A stretch of 64,000 nt of DNA from F1-80-MAGs062 sp046345315 (GTDB lineage Bacteria; Planctomycetota; Planctomycetia; Planctomycetales; Planctomycetaceae): contig JBKDKA010000262.1 of assembly GCA_046345315.1 (NCBI GenBank), positions 1-64,000 on the forward strand. The letters run 5' to 3'. The notes below the pieces were generated by a model. It saw only the letters and a program-made list of their open reading frames with translations, ran no database searches and was not told where the DNA came from. Shown piece after piece: positions 15,420 through 25,623 of the stretch. Each line of letters starts with the position of its first letter. The stretch's first letter is position 1. The translations under genes and the position numbers were made by a program.

Positions 15420-16796
15420 ATGCAGGATGTTCTGGAAAAACTGAAATCGGAGCAGGCAAAGTCTCTGGATCAGCTTTTTGATTTTCTTCGGATACCCAGC
15501 GTCAGTGCTGATAGCGCATTCAAGCCAGACGTGGAGCGATGTGCGAAGTTCGTTATGGAAGCGATGCAGCGTGCCGGTCTCGATGCGCAGATAATTCCGA
15601 CTCCCGGTCATCCGATCGTGTACGGAGAACGGATTGAAGACCCGGCCCTGCCGACCGTGCTGGTCTACGGACACTACGATGTACAACCTCCGGATCCGCT
15701 TGAGCTGTGGACGAGTCCGCCGTTTGAACCACAGATTCGAGACGGAAAGATTTTTGCTCGAGGCGCTACCGACGACAAAGGTCAGGTGTTTACTCATCTG
15801 AAGTCGCTGGAAGCATGGATTGCGACTCGCGGTCGCCTGCCCGTCAATATCCGCTTCGTCATTGAAGGAGAAGAAGAGGTCGGCAGCGATCATCTCGATC
15901 ATTTTCTCAATGAATGGCGGGAACGCCTGAAAGCCGACGTGGCGGTGATCAGTGACACAAGCCAGTACGGCGACGGGATTCCGGCAATCACCTATGGTCT
16001 TCGAGGCATCGTGGCTGCGGAAGTGCGGATCACTGGTCCGTCACGCGACCTCCACAGCGGAATCTATGGAGGCAGCATTGCCAATGCCGCAAACGCACTG
16101 GCTCGTCTGGTCGGTCAGCTGATTGGTGAAGACGGGCGAGTTCAGATCCCGGGATTCTATGATGACGTGCTGCCATTGACCGATACGGAACGAAAGCAGT
16201 TTGCCGCGCTGCCTTTCAACGAGCCCGGATTCCTGGCCGAAACAGGAAGTGTGTCTGCATTCGGCGAAACCGGGATGACCACGCTGGAACGTCGCTGGGC
16301 ACGACCGACCTGTGATATCAACGGTATGGTCAGCGGCTACACCGGTCAGGGCCCGAAGACAATCATTCCGTCGCAGGCGATGGCCAAAATCACCTGCCGA
16401 CTCGTTCCCGGACAGCAGCCCGATCGTGTCCTGAACTCGCTCGAACAATTCCTTCGGGATCGTTGCCCGAAGGGAGTTCGGATGGAATTCCAGCGTTTTC
16501 ACGGCTGCGAAGCATTCGTTTTTGATCCGACAAGTCGCTGGATCGACGCCGCGTCACGGGCACTGCAGACGGCATTCGGAAGACCCCCGGTTTTTATTCG
16601 TGAGGGTGGATCAATTCCGGTCGTACTCAGCTTCAAACGAATTCTGGGAATCGATACTCTGCTGCTCGGCTGGGGCAGAAATACTGACAATCTCCACAGC
16701 CCGGACGAACACTTTTACGTTAATGATTTTCATCGCGGCACTCTGGCCAGCGCCTGTCTCTGGAAGCAGCTCAGCGAGCTGTCGCCGAACACCTGA
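15420..16796 (+). CDS. M20-family metallopeptidase (dipeptidase type)
   Basis: A 458-residue zinc-dependent amidohydrolase/dipeptidase of the ArgE/DapE/CNDP group, probably cytoplasmic. Metal and catalytic motifs in order are GHYDVQPP, ARGATDDKGQ, EGEEEVGS (catalytic Glu followed by a metal Glu) and VISDTSQ. The dimerisation-domain His is in RDLHSGIYGG, and the last ligand is in DNLHSPDEHF. The start is the ATG at 15420, since the in-frame GTG at 15363 lies inside a dispersed repeat. No signal peptide. serS follows 51 bp downstream, possibly in the same transcript. The exact dipeptide substrate cannot be told. Confidence 0.92.
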   Translation: MQDVLEKLKSEQAKSLDQLFDFLRIPSVSADSAFKPDVERCAKFVMEAMQRAGLDAQIIPTPGHPIVYGERIEDPALPTVLVYGHYDVQPPDPLELWTSPPFEPQIRDGKIFARGATDDKGQVFTHLKSLEAWIATRGRLPVNIRFVIEGEEEVGSDHLDHFLNEWRERLKADVAVISDTSQYGDGIPAITYGLRGIVAAEVRITGPSRDLHSGIYGGSIANAANALARLVGQLIGEDGRVQIPGFYDDVLPLTDTERKQFAALPFNEPGFLAETGSVSAFGETGMTTLERRWARPTCDINGMVSGYTGQGPKTIIPSQAMAKITCRLVPGQQPDRVLNSLEQFLRDRCPKGVRMEFQRFHGCEAFVFDPTSRWIDAASRALQTAFGRPPVFIREGGSIPVVLSFKRILGIDTLLLGWGRNTDNLHSPDEHFYVNDFHRGTLASACLWKQLSELSPNT

Positions 16797-16847
16797 TTCG
16801 TCAGGTGTCCTGTTCACTGAGAATTCAGATCAGAAGGAAATGGACCC

Positions 16848-18131
16848 ATGCTGGATCTGCAGTTTATCTGCGACCATCACGAAGAAGTTCGGAAGAACTG
16901 TGAAAACCGAGGCGTTCAGGTTGACGTGGATGCAGTCATCCGACTGCGTGACGAACGAAATCGGCTGATAGTCACAGGCGATGAACTGCGTCGCCAGCAG
17001 AAGGAGATCTCCGCACAGATTCCGAAAGCGACTGCCGACCAGCGACCTCAGCTGATCGAACAGGGAAAGCAGCTTCGAGAACAGATAGCGACAGCTGAAG
17101 AAAAACTGAAGGTGATTGAGGAGCAGCTTCGGAACGAGCAGTCACGGATTCCGAACATGACTCATCCGGCCGCACCGATCGGCGGAGAGAGTGACGCTGC
17201 GGAACTGCGAGTCTGGGGAACGAAACCGAAATTCACCTTCAAACCACTCGACCATGTCGAGATTGCCGCGAAGCTGGATCTGATCGACTTCGAAGCCGGA
17301 GCCCGAGTGGCCGGCCACGGCTTTTATTTCCTGAAGAACGATGCCGTCATGCTGGAAATGGCGCTCGTTCAGTTTGCGCTCACCAAGCTGCGAAGCAAGG
17401 GTTTTATCCTTTATACAACGCCGGATCTTGCACGTGACTCTGTGCTCGAAGGCATCGGTTTCAATCCTCGCGGTGCGGAAACGCAGATTTATTCCGTCGC
17501 GGAGACTGACCTCAGCCTCGTGGCCACTGCAGAAATCACGCTGGGTGGAGCTCTGAAGGATCAGACTCTGGATGCATCCAGCCTTCCGATTCGATGCTGT
17601 GGATTGTCTCACTGTTTTCGAACGGAAGCCGGGGCACACGGTCGTGCGACACGAGGTATCTATCGCGTCCATCAGTTTACCAAAGTCGAAATGTTCGGAT
17701 TCACAGCCGGCGATGTCGCCGCTTCTGATGCTCTGCATCAGGAAATCCTGAGCATTGAGGAAGAGATCTTTCAGGAACTTGGAATTCCTTACCGTCTGAT
17801 TGATACAGCATCCGGAGATCTCGGCGGCCCCGCGTATCGCAAATTCGATCTGGAAGCGTGGATGCCCGGTCGTGGTGAAGCCGGTGAGTACGGCGAAGTC
17901 ACATCCGCATCCAACTGCACTGACTACCAGTCTCGACGGCTGGGAATTCGCTGTCGCAGCAACGACAAAAAGGGAACTCAGTTCGTTCACACGCTGAACG
18001 GAACAGCGATTTCCTGTGCTCGTGCCATCATTGCTGTTCTCGAAAACTATCAGCAGGAAGACGGCAGCGTTGTCGTTCCGGAAGTGCTGCGGAAATGGGT
18101 TGGTAAAGATGTGATCACTGCCGGTGCGTGA
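16848..18131 (+). CDS. serS: Seryl-tRNA synthetase
   Basis: It charges tRNA-Ser with serine. The N-terminal 110 residues form the long antiparallel coiled-coil arm (RDERNRL ... RQQKEISAQIPK ... EKLKVIEEQL) that binds the tRNA variable loop. The class II core shows motif 2 in CFRTEAGAHGRATRGIYRVHQF and motif 3 in LNGTAISCARAIIAVLENYQ. The length of 427 residues is usual. A GGA-rich stretch (AGAAGGAAAT) precedes the ATG. The acyltransferase gene starts 27 bp after its stop. Confidence 0.97.
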   Translation: MLDLQFICDHHEEVRKNCENRGVQVDVDAVIRLRDERNRLIVTGDELRRQQKEISAQIPKATADQRPQLIEQGKQLREQIATAEEKLKVIEEQLRNEQSRIPNMTHPAAPIGGESDAAELRVWGTKPKFTFKPLDHVEIAAKLDLIDFEAGARVAGHGFYFLKNDAVMLEMALVQFALTKLRSKGFILYTTPDLARDSVLEGIGFNPRGAETQIYSVAETDLSLVATAEITLGGALKDQTLDASSLPIRCCGLSHCFRTEAGAHGRATRGIYRVHQFTKVEMFGFTAGDVAASDALHQEILSIEEEIFQELGIPYRLIDTASGDLGGPAYRKFDLEAWMPGRGEAGEYGEVTSASNCTDYQSRRLGIRCRSNDKKGTQFVHTLNGTAISCARAIIAVLENYQQEDGSVVVPEVLRKWVGKDVITAGA

Positions 18132-18158
18132 TCAACGACTCTGAGCACGGAATCAGAG

Positions 18159-19115
<957 letters not shown>

Positions 19116-19235
19116 ACCTGACGAGGGAGATATGATCCTGAAACATCATGATTATCGAACATCATGATTTCTGATCAGAAAGATTCGCGAGCGGCCGATC
19201 GGGCCAGCTGAGGAACACAGAAGGTCGAGGCGTCG

Positions 19236-20234
19236 TTGGATCGGTTGAAAGGTAATTCTGATCTTCAGAGACAACTCGTTGCAGCCGCAGAGTATCTGCG
19301 GCGCGGTCAGCTCGTCGCCTTCCCCACGGAGACAGTTTACGGCCTCGGAGCCGACGCCACGAACACTCAGGCTGTTGCCGCCATATTCGAGGCAAAACAA
19401 CGCCCTGAGTTTGATCCATTGATCGTGCATCTTCCGAATACCGATCGTGTCCGAGAGATCGTGACTGAGTTTCCGGAAATGGCAGAGCGACTGGCAGAAC
19501 GATTCTGGCCAGGCCCGCTCACGATGGTTCTGCCTCGAAAAGAAATCATCCCGGATCTCGTCACCTCCGGACTTCCGGGTGTGGGAGTTCGCGTTCCGAA
19601 TCATCCTGTTGCACTGGCTCTGCTGGAACTCGCCGGCGTGCCGGTGGCAGCCCCCAGTGCGAATCCGTTTGGTCGGATCAGCCCGACAACTGCCGACCAT
19701 GTTCGGGCGGGACTTGGTAATCGCGTGCAGCACATACTCGATGGCGGCCCCTGTCAGGTTGGACTCGAATCTACCGTGATTTCACTGATGGAAGGTCGTC
19801 CGGTTATCCTTCGTCCCGGAGGCTGTTCCCTCGAAGCGATTCAGGAAGTCATCGGTCCCGTCGAATCCGCTGCGCCGATTTCCGGGCTTGAAGATCGCGC
19901 ACAACCCGCTCCGGGAATGCTCAGTCGACACTATGCACCAGAGATACCGCTGGAGATCTGTTCTTTTGATCAGATTGCCGTCGCACGCCCGGGGTTACGA
20001 TGCGGGCTGCTGACTGATGGCGGCCGATCCTGGAAAGGTGATTTCCAACAGATTGAAATGTTGTCTGCGGGATTGGATCTGACGCGTTGCGCTGCGAACT
20101 TCTTTGCCTCCCTGAGAAATCTCGACTCGAGCGATCTGGATCTGATAATCGCCCATGAATTCCCGAATCATGGGCTCGGGGTCGCACTGAATGACCGGCT
20201 GAAACGTGCTGCTGCCGGAAGTGTTCACAGTTGA
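19236..20234 (+). CDS. L-threonylcarbamoyladenylate synthase (Sua5 type)
   Basis: It makes threonylcarbamoyl-AMP from threonine, bicarbonate and ATP for the t6A37 modification of tRNA. The YrdC domain (residues 10-200) shows FPTETVYGLGADA, the KxR motif KQRPEFDPLIVH, FWPGPLT and SANPFGRISPT. A C-terminal Sua5 domain follows a linker with APGMLSRHYAP, so this is the long Sua5/YwlC form (332 residues). The start is a TTG at 19236; no better ATG in frame was seen upstream of the conserved start. Confidence 0.92.
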   Translation: MDRLKGNSDLQRQLVAAAEYLRRGQLVAFPTETVYGLGADATNTQAVAAIFEAKQRPEFDPLIVHLPNTDRVREIVTEFPEMAERLAERFWPGPLTMVLPRKEIIPDLVTSGLPGVGVRVPNHPVALALLELAGVPVAAPSANPFGRISPTTADHVRAGLGNRVQHILDGGPCQVGLESTVISLMEGRPVILRPGGCSLEAIQEVIGPVESAAPISGLEDRAQPAPGMLSRHYAPEIPLEICSFDQIAVARPGLRCGLLTDGGRSWKGDFQQIEMLSAGLDLTRCAANFFASLRNLDSSDLDLIIAHEFPNHGLGVALNDRLKRAAAGSVHS

Positions 20235-20414
20235 CTCCTGAAATGTCCTGATTTTTTCCGATGACAGAATTTCAGAACGTTCTGACGGATCCGATCGCAG
20301 CGTCGGCATCGCAGGATCGTGATCGAACAGACGCAAAAAGTCTGTAAACTTCTGTTCGTCTTCGTTAAAGTCACCGGCTTGATACTCTCGATCAACGCAT
20401 CACTGGTCAAAAAC

Positions 20415-20978
20415 ATGAAACACGCTACCACTTTCGTGATCGCAATCTGCTGTGCAGTCGCAGTGTTCCCTCGGCTTCTGCAGACACCGTTGCCGTGGAA
20501 TTTCTCTGCTCTGGCAGGACTCGCACTCCTGTGCGGCTCAGTGATTCGTCGCCCATGGCTGGCAGTTCTGATTCCGCTTGGTTGCCGCATCGCCACGGAT
20601 CTTGTGATTGAAGGTCGTACGGGCTACGGTCTCTATCCCAGCATTGCATTCGATTACGCAGCGTATGGATTAATCGTCGGGCTCGGCCGAATGGTTCAGC
20701 CTCGAAAATGGTGGTCGGTGCTCGGCAGCGGAATCGCTTCGGCCGTAATTTTCTTCCTCGTCAGCAACTTCGGTGTCTGGGCGGTGACGGGCGAACAGGT
20801 GCTTCACGGTTACAGCAATGATTTCCGGGGACTCATGGAATGCTATCTCAAGGGCATCCCATTCGCCCGAGGAACTTTCGCTGGTGATGTGATCTTTTCC
20901 TGTGCCTTCTTCGGTGTCTGGGCGCTGGCAGCAAATCAAGTTGCGACTCAGCAACTGGCCGCCTCAGATCGAGCATAG
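20415..20978 (+). CDS. Integral membrane protein, DUF6580-like
   Basis: A 187-residue protein with about five predicted membrane helices (residues 5-22, 28-45, 50-66, 95-120, 150-172). The segments LLQTPLPWNFSALAGLALLCGS and GYGLYPSIAFDYAAYGLIVGLG match the DUF6580 family of small membrane proteins, which look like S components of ECF-type vitamin transporters. The chosen ATG is at 20415; a GTG at 20319 with an AGGA upstream would add 32 mostly hydrophobic residues. No transport partner genes lie nearby. Function unknown. Confidence 0.65.
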   Translation: MKHATTFVIAICCAVAVFPRLLQTPLPWNFSALAGLALLCGSVIRRPWLAVLIPLGCRIATDLVIEGRTGYGLYPSIAFDYAAYGLIVGLGRMVQPRKWWSVLGSGIASAVIFFLVSNFGVWAVTGEQVLHGYSNDFRGLMECYLKGIPFARGTFAGDVIFSCAFFGVWALAANQVATQQLAASDRA

Positions 20979-20987
20979 AGGGTCAGG

Positions 20988-21083
20988 AGTGGCTTCAAAA
21001 GGGACAGGCTCCCGTCGCACAGGCATATTCCTGCAGCATCTGCAGCCTCAAGTGTGCCTGTCCCGGCTTTGAAATGCGATTTA
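20988..21083 (+). repeat. Dispersed palindromic repeat, copy 4
   Basis: Plus orientation between convergent genes: GTGGCTTCAAAAGGGACAGG at the left and GTGCCTGTCCCGG then CTTTGAAATGCGATT at the right. The right edge touches the purD stop codon at 21081-21083. Confidence 0.85.
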
Positions 21084-22358
21084 CGACAGATTGAACTTGT
21101 CGGAGATATCGCGTCGGCACCAGCCACCCTGCCATTGGATTCGATCCACCGCGGCATACGCGGTCGCCTTGGCATCGGAAATCGTATCGCCCAGGGCTGT
21201 CACGCCGAGAACTCGACCGCCAGTGTTGAGGACTTCGCCGTTCTTCAGTGTGGTTCCTGCGTGGAATACTTTGACATCGGGAACCTGGTCGGCTTCTTCA
21301 AGGCCGGTGATGACACGTCCCTTTTCGAAGTTCCCGGGATAGCCTTCTGAAGCCATGACGACGCAGACGGCTGGACGCGGATCCCATTCGAGTCCGTCGA
21401 GTTCGGCGAGTCGCCCCTGAGCTGCCAGAAGCAGAACTTTTGCCAGATCAGTCTTCAGACGCATCAGTACCGGCTGAGTTTCAGGATCGCCGAAGCGAAC
21501 ATTGAATTCCAGCACGCGCGGACCGTTATTCGTGAGCATCACGCCGGCATAAAGAACTCCCGAGAATGGGCAGCCGTCAATCTTCATCGCGTGGATCGTC
21601 GGAATCAGAATTCGACTGATGACTTCGTCCATCACACGGTCCGTGACAAGTGGCGCAGGGCAGTAAGCTCCCATGCCTCCGGTGTTCGGACCGAGGTCTC
21701 CGTCAAAGGCTCGTTTATGATCCTGAGCGGCATCGAGGGGGATAATGATATCTCCATCGACGATCGCCAGGATGCTGGCTTCCTGGCCTTCCATGCATTC
21801 TTCGATGACGATCTGTTTTCCGGCTTCTCCAAAGACACGATCCTGCAGGATCGTTTTCGCAGCTGCACGAGCCTCGGCGCGGTTCTTACAGACAAAGACA
21901 CCCTTTCCTGAAGCCAGTCCGTCAGCTTTGACAACAAGCGGGCCTTCTTCGTTCTGATCGATGTATTCCACGGCCTCGGCGAATCGTGAGAACACGTGAA
22001 AATCAGCCGTCGGAACGGCAGCTTTCTTCATCAGTTTCTTTGCGAAAACTTTGCTGCCTTCGAGTCGAGCTGCGGCAGCCGACGGACCAAAAACGGCGAT
22101 TCCGGATCGACGGAGTTCGTCTGCAAGTCCAAGCACCAGTGGGGCCTCAGGACCGATGACGCAGAGATCAATATTCTGTTCTTTCGCGAAGTGCAGCAGG
22201 CGCGAAATATCGTCGGCAGCGACATTCACGTTTTCGGCCAGCTGAGCCGTTCCGGCGTTTCCCGGCGCGCAGAAGATCTTCTGAACATCAGGGGACTGAC
22301 TGAGCTTCCAGACCAGAGCATGCTCGCGGCCACCAGATCCCACAACCAGTATTTTCAT
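21081..22358 (-). CDS. purD: Phosphoribosylamine-glycine ligase (GAR synthetase)
   Basis: The second step of purine synthesis, ATP-dependent joining of glycine to phosphoribosylamine. The N-domain begins KILVVGSGGREHALVWKL and contains GPEAPLVLGLADEL. The ATP-grasp domain carries KADGLASGKGVFVC, EECMEGQEASILAI and QDHKRAFDGDLGPNTGGMGAY. The C-part has EFNVRFGDPETQ and VMASEGYPG. The length of 425 residues is typical. It stands alone on the minus strand, with the terminator of the upstream DUF309 gene just before it. Confidence 0.97.
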   Translation of the reverse strand: MKILVVGSGGREHALVWKLSQSPDVQKIFCAPGNAGTAQLAENVNVAADDISRLLHFAKEQNIDLCVIGPEAPLVLGLADELRRSGIAVFGPSAAAARLEGSKVFAKKLMKKAAVPTADFHVFSRFAEAVEYIDQNEEGPLVVKADGLASGKGVFVCKNRAEARAAAKTILQDRVFGEAGKQIVIEECMEGQEASILAIVDGDIIIPLDAAQDHKRAFDGDLGPNTGGMGAYCPAPLVTDRVMDEVISRILIPTIHAMKIDGCPFSGVLYAGVMLTNNGPRVLEFNVRFGDPETQPVLMRLKTDLAKVLLLAAQGRLAELDGLEWDPRPAVCVVMASEGYPGNFEKGRVITGLEEADQVPDVKVFHAGTTLKNGEVLNTGGRVLGVTALGDTISDAKATAYAAVDRIQWQGGWCRRDISDKFNLS

Positions 22359-22387
22359 TGCCGAACACTTTCACAGCCGGACTGATC

Positions 22388-22420
22388 AAAAAAAAGACTC
22401 GCGGCAGGTTACCGCGAGTC
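22388..22420 (-). terminator. Rho-independent terminator of the DUF309 gene
   Basis: Read on the minus strand: a 9-bp stem GACTCGCGG/CCGCGAGTC with a 7-base loop, followed by eight T. It lies between the DUF309 stop and the purD start, so the two genes are probably separate transcripts. Confidence 0.88.
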
Positions 22421-22474
22421 TCTCGCCGATTCGATTCTCAGGTGAGCCTCGATCAGAATTCTCGAAAAACGAAC

Positions 22475-23050
22475 TCAGGCGATCGATGACGGAAGCGGTT
22501 CCGGACGCAGAACAAACGGAAAGACTCGAACAGCGGAACCTGGCGGATGCTGAGTTTTGTAGGCCAGCTGAGCAGCACGGTCGGCAGCGAACTGCAGGCG
22601 AATGAACTGAAGCCCGCAGAAGGAATCCACGTCGGCCTCAGCAGCTACATCAGCAAACATTTCTCCGGCGGACGCTGCATGGCGTCGCACACCGTGAATG
22701 CTTCTTTCTCGAACCTTCACACCTGCCGCAGCCAGTTTGATCAATCCCTTGAGGAAACGGCCCACTGTCGTGTCTGCACCGGAGACCCGCCAAAGCCGCT
22801 CCCACTCTTCGTGTGCTTCCCAGTAATACCCGAGGTTGAAGAAATCAACTCCCAGCAGATAGTTCCGGTTCGATGACCAGGTTTCGGGATTCAGAGCTCG
22901 CGGCCCCTGACCGGCCAAATGCTTTCGGCCATAACTATGACCTTTGGGGTCACGAATCGGGTGAGGCATTCCCGAACCAGGAAAATAGGTATACTCCGGC
23001 AGTGGAATTGCGGGAAGCAAACGCTGGATATCGGCTTCAGCCGTGATCAT
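22475..23050 (-). CDS. DUF309 domain protein
   Basis: A 191-residue protein from the ATG at 23050 (a longer frame to 23113 lacks support). The DUF309 core is clear: NYLLGVDFFNLGYYWEAHEEWERLWRV, followed by RFLKGLIKLAAAGVKVRERS and GVRRHA. DUF309 proteins are small helical proteins of unknown role; the EAHExWE motif is their signature. The N-terminal 60 residues (YFPGSGMPHPIRDPKGHSYG) appear specific to relatives of this organism. It is followed by a strong terminator. Confidence 0.85.
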   Translation of the reverse strand: MITAEADIQRLLPAIPLPEYTYFPGSGMPHPIRDPKGHSYGRKHLAGQGPRALNPETWSSNRNYLLGVDFFNLGYYWEAHEEWERLWRVSGADTTVGRFLKGLIKLAAAGVKVRERSIHGVRRHAASAGEMFADVAAEADVDSFCGLQFIRLQFAADRAAQLAYKTQHPPGSAVRVFPFVLRPEPLPSSIA

Positions 23051-23570
23051 AAGCAGTCGACTCCTGTTTATCAGGGTTTTGGTGGCTCTGCGCGATACGA
23101 GCCGAATCACCATCTGTCACATCGTGGATTCACCCTGCATTCTGCCGGGAAAACCATTCAGGAAGCATTCAGCACGATGCCCGCAGAACTCGCATCGGCG
23201 GATCTTCCCGACCTGGAAAATGATGAACAGACGCACACATTGCGTGCGATATGAAATTCGGTTGCGCCGACTTTACACCTTTTTCCGCTAACTTCGAGCA
23301 CTTCTTCCTGCATTTCCGCAGATTCGCGGGAGCTGCCGACTGGGCGCGAAACTGTCCGAACAGTCGAAACAGAACCGCTCGTTTACCTAAACTGAAGTGT
23401 GCCAATGCGTTGAGCTCGCTCCGGTTGGTGAATCAGCGAATTCGGGTAAGATTTGCGGGAAAAGAATTGACGAGCGATCGGAGCGGAGATGCAAGCTTCG
23501 TTCGCAGTCGATATCGTTCTCTTCCCAGTGAAGCACCTGATGTGAATGATCTATTTTGAGCAAAGAAGCC
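23051..23570. other. Intergenic stretch between divergent genes
   Basis: About 520 bp with several short frames on both strands, none showing a recognisable protein or good ribosome binding site. It should hold the promoters of the DUF309 gene (minus) and the phosphoglycerate mutase gene (plus). Confidence 0.5.
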
Positions 23571-24779
23571 ATGACTGATATCCATGACCTGACTCGTCGT
23601 CTGCAGAAACCAGCTGATTCAAAAATCGTCCTTTACGTCGGTGACGGACTTGGCGGATTACCTCTGCAACCGGGCGGAAAAACGGAACTGGAGACAGCGA
23701 AGACTCCCCATCTGGATGCACTCGCGCAACGCGGAGTTCTGGGGATGAGCATTCCTGTTCTGCCGGGAATTGCCCCGGGCAGCGGACCAGGACATCTCGG
23801 GCTGTTCGGCTACGATCCGTTGAAATATGAAATCGGCCGCGGCGTTCTGGAAGCGCTCGGAATTGATTTTGCGCTCACAGATCGTGATGTCGCCGTGCGA
23901 GGCAATTTTGTCACGGTCGACAGTCAGGGGATCATCACCGATCGACGAGCTGGTCGCGTATCAAGTGAGATTGCCGCAAAGCTCTGTGAGAAGCTGAATC
24001 AGATTCGTGTTCCGGGTGTCGAAATCTTCGTTCGGCACGTGAAAGAGTATCGCCTTGTGATTGTGATCCGAGGTGACGGGCTGGGCGGAAATGTCAATGA
24101 CACGGACCCGCAGCGAACCGGCGTGGCTCCATTGACGCCGCGAGGTGCCGATCCTGCGTCGCAGAAGACGGCTGCGATTCTCGAAGAATTCATGAAGCAG
24201 GCCGCTGTCATCCTGAAAGATGACTCTCCGGCAAATCTGCTCACGATGCGCGGGATCGCAAAAATGCCTCCGATTCCGACGTTCCAGGAGGTCTATGGTA
24301 CTCGAGCCGCTGCCATTGCCGTGTATCCGATGTACCGCGGTCTCGCTCGTCTGGTTCACATGGACGTTCTGGATGCCGGAAGCACACTTGAGGATCAGAT
24401 GAAATGCCTCGAGCAGAACTGGTCGAAGTACGATTTCTTCTTCATTCACTTCAAATATACCGACAGCACCGGGGAAGACGGTAATTTTGAAGCGAAGGTG
24501 AAACGCACTGAAGAGTTTGATTCAGCGATTCCGAAAATCATGGCTCTGAAGCCTGACGTAGTGCTTGTCACCGGCGATCACAGCACACCCGCAAAAATGA
24601 AATCGCACAGTGGTCATCCGGTTCCGACAATGCTTGTCTCTGACATCTGTCGGTTTGATGGTTCGAAGTCGTTCGGTGAATCGGCGTGCCGTGTTGGGGA
24701 ACTCGGCATGTTTGAAGCCAAGTATCTGATGCTGCAGGCTCTGTCGCATGCAGGACGGCTCGAAAAGTTCGGCGCCTGA
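23571..24779 (+). CDS. apgM: Cofactor-independent phosphoglycerate mutase, archaeal (ApgM) type
   Basis: It interconverts 3- and 2-phosphoglycerate in glycolysis. The alkaline-phosphatase-fold metalloenzyme motifs are VGDGLGGLPL (first metal Asp), APGSGPGHLGLFGYDP (catalytic Ser region), HFKYTDSTGEDG and VTGDHSTPAKMKSHSGHPVP (metal Asp and His residues). The length of about 402 residues fits the archaeal-type enzyme rather than the 510-residue bacterial GpmI. The start is the ATG at 23571, with the TTG at 23556 as a weaker alternative. Confidence 0.93.
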   Translation: MTDIHDLTRRLQKPADSKIVLYVGDGLGGLPLQPGGKTELETAKTPHLDALAQRGVLGMSIPVLPGIAPGSGPGHLGLFGYDPLKYEIGRGVLEALGIDFALTDRDVAVRGNFVTVDSQGIITDRRAGRVSSEIAAKLCEKLNQIRVPGVEIFVRHVKEYRLVIVIRGDGLGGNVNDTDPQRTGVAPLTPRGADPASQKTAAILEEFMKQAAVILKDDSPANLLTMRGIAKMPPIPTFQEVYGTRAAAIAVYPMYRGLARLVHMDVLDAGSTLEDQMKCLEQNWSKYDFFFIHFKYTDSTGEDGNFEAKVKRTEEFDSAIPKIMALKPDVVLVTGDHSTPAKMKSHSGHPVPTMLVSDICRFDGSKSFGESACRVGELGMFEAKYLMLQALSHAGRLEKFGA

Positions 24780-24828
24780 TCATCGCAGACTTGAATCAGG
24801 TGATGTCGTGAACGGTGAACTCCGGGCC

Positions 24829-24925
24829 TGTGGCTTCAATACCGCGACTATCTCGCGACAAACGCGAGTCCGCGAGCGAAATCTGCATCAGGAGGATACA
24901 CCTGCACCGGTTTTGAAATGCGCAC
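24829..24925 (+). repeat. Dispersed palindromic repeat, copy 5 (degenerate)
   Basis: The termini are recognisable (TGTGGCTTCAATACCG at the left, CACCGG then TTTTGAAATGCGCA at the right) but the inner hairpins have drifted. A different palindrome, ACTATCTCGCGACAAACGCG to CGCGAG, lies inside. Confidence 0.6.
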
Positions 24926-24948
24926 GACTCGTATTCGAGTGATCTTTC

Positions 24949-25332
24949 ATGATTCTGGGACTTGGGACGGACATTGTTGAGATCGACCGCATCCGAAAGA
25001 TGATCGAGCGTCATGGCGATCATTTTCTGCAGCGATGTTTCACGTCTGCGGAAATCGAGTACGCCGTGAAATATCGCGACTCGGCGGCTCGATTTTCAGG
25101 TCGCTGGGCGGCCAAAGAAGCGATCGTGAAGATGATCGGTACTGGTTTTGTGAAAGGAATCACGTTTCACGACATCGAAGTCCTGCCGCTTCCGTCGGGG
25201 CAGCCGAATGTTCATTTATCAGGGGGAGCGGCAGAAACGGCTGCAAAGCTGGGTATCTCGCGAATTCTCCTGACAATTTCTCATGCCCGAGACTATGCGA
25301 CGGCAACGGCCGTGGGTGTCGGAGCCGAATAA
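24949..25332 (+). CDS. acpS: Holo-[acyl-carrier-protein] synthase
   Basis: It transfers 4'-phosphopantetheine from CoA to acyl carrier proteins. The 127 residues are normal for AcpS. Mg-binding residues are D8 in GLGTDIVEIDR and E57 in RWAAKEAIVKMIGTG. The C-terminus carries the ISHARDYATATAV strand. It would activate the long acyl carrier protein encoded at 31587-31973. It follows repeat copy 5, about 170 bp after apgM. Confidence 0.95.
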   Translation: MILGLGTDIVEIDRIRKMIERHGDHFLQRCFTSAEIEYAVKYRDSAARFSGRWAAKEAIVKMIGTGFVKGITFHDIEVLPLPSGQPNVHLSGGAAETAAKLGISRILLTISHARDYATATAVGVGAE

Positions 25333-25623
25333 GCATCCGCATTGCGTTGAATTCGCTCATCGCAGGATTCGCGGTTTGACCGGAAGACCGCCGAGCGTTA
25401 TCATCTGCGGCTTGCGAAATTTCGGCGTCAAAATGGCGTCCGGCGGGATTTCTGCTGCCTCCCGAATCTGTAAAAGGCAGCGTGCTGTTTGTCGGAATTC
25501 GATCTGATCGTCCTTCGACATTCACACAATTGTTCTGTGCAGCGTCGTGATGATTCCTGAAGAGGAAATTCTCGGCGTCGCCGCGGGTTGAAAGAAACAA
25601 TCCGCAGACACAGGAGATCGGCA
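25333..25623. other. Leader region upstream of rpsB
   Basis: About 290 bp without a gene, probably holding the rpsB promoter and untranslated leader. No recognised ribosomal-protein leader motif could be confirmed by eye. A CAGGAGAT ribosome binding site stands before the rpsB ATG. Confidence 0.5.
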
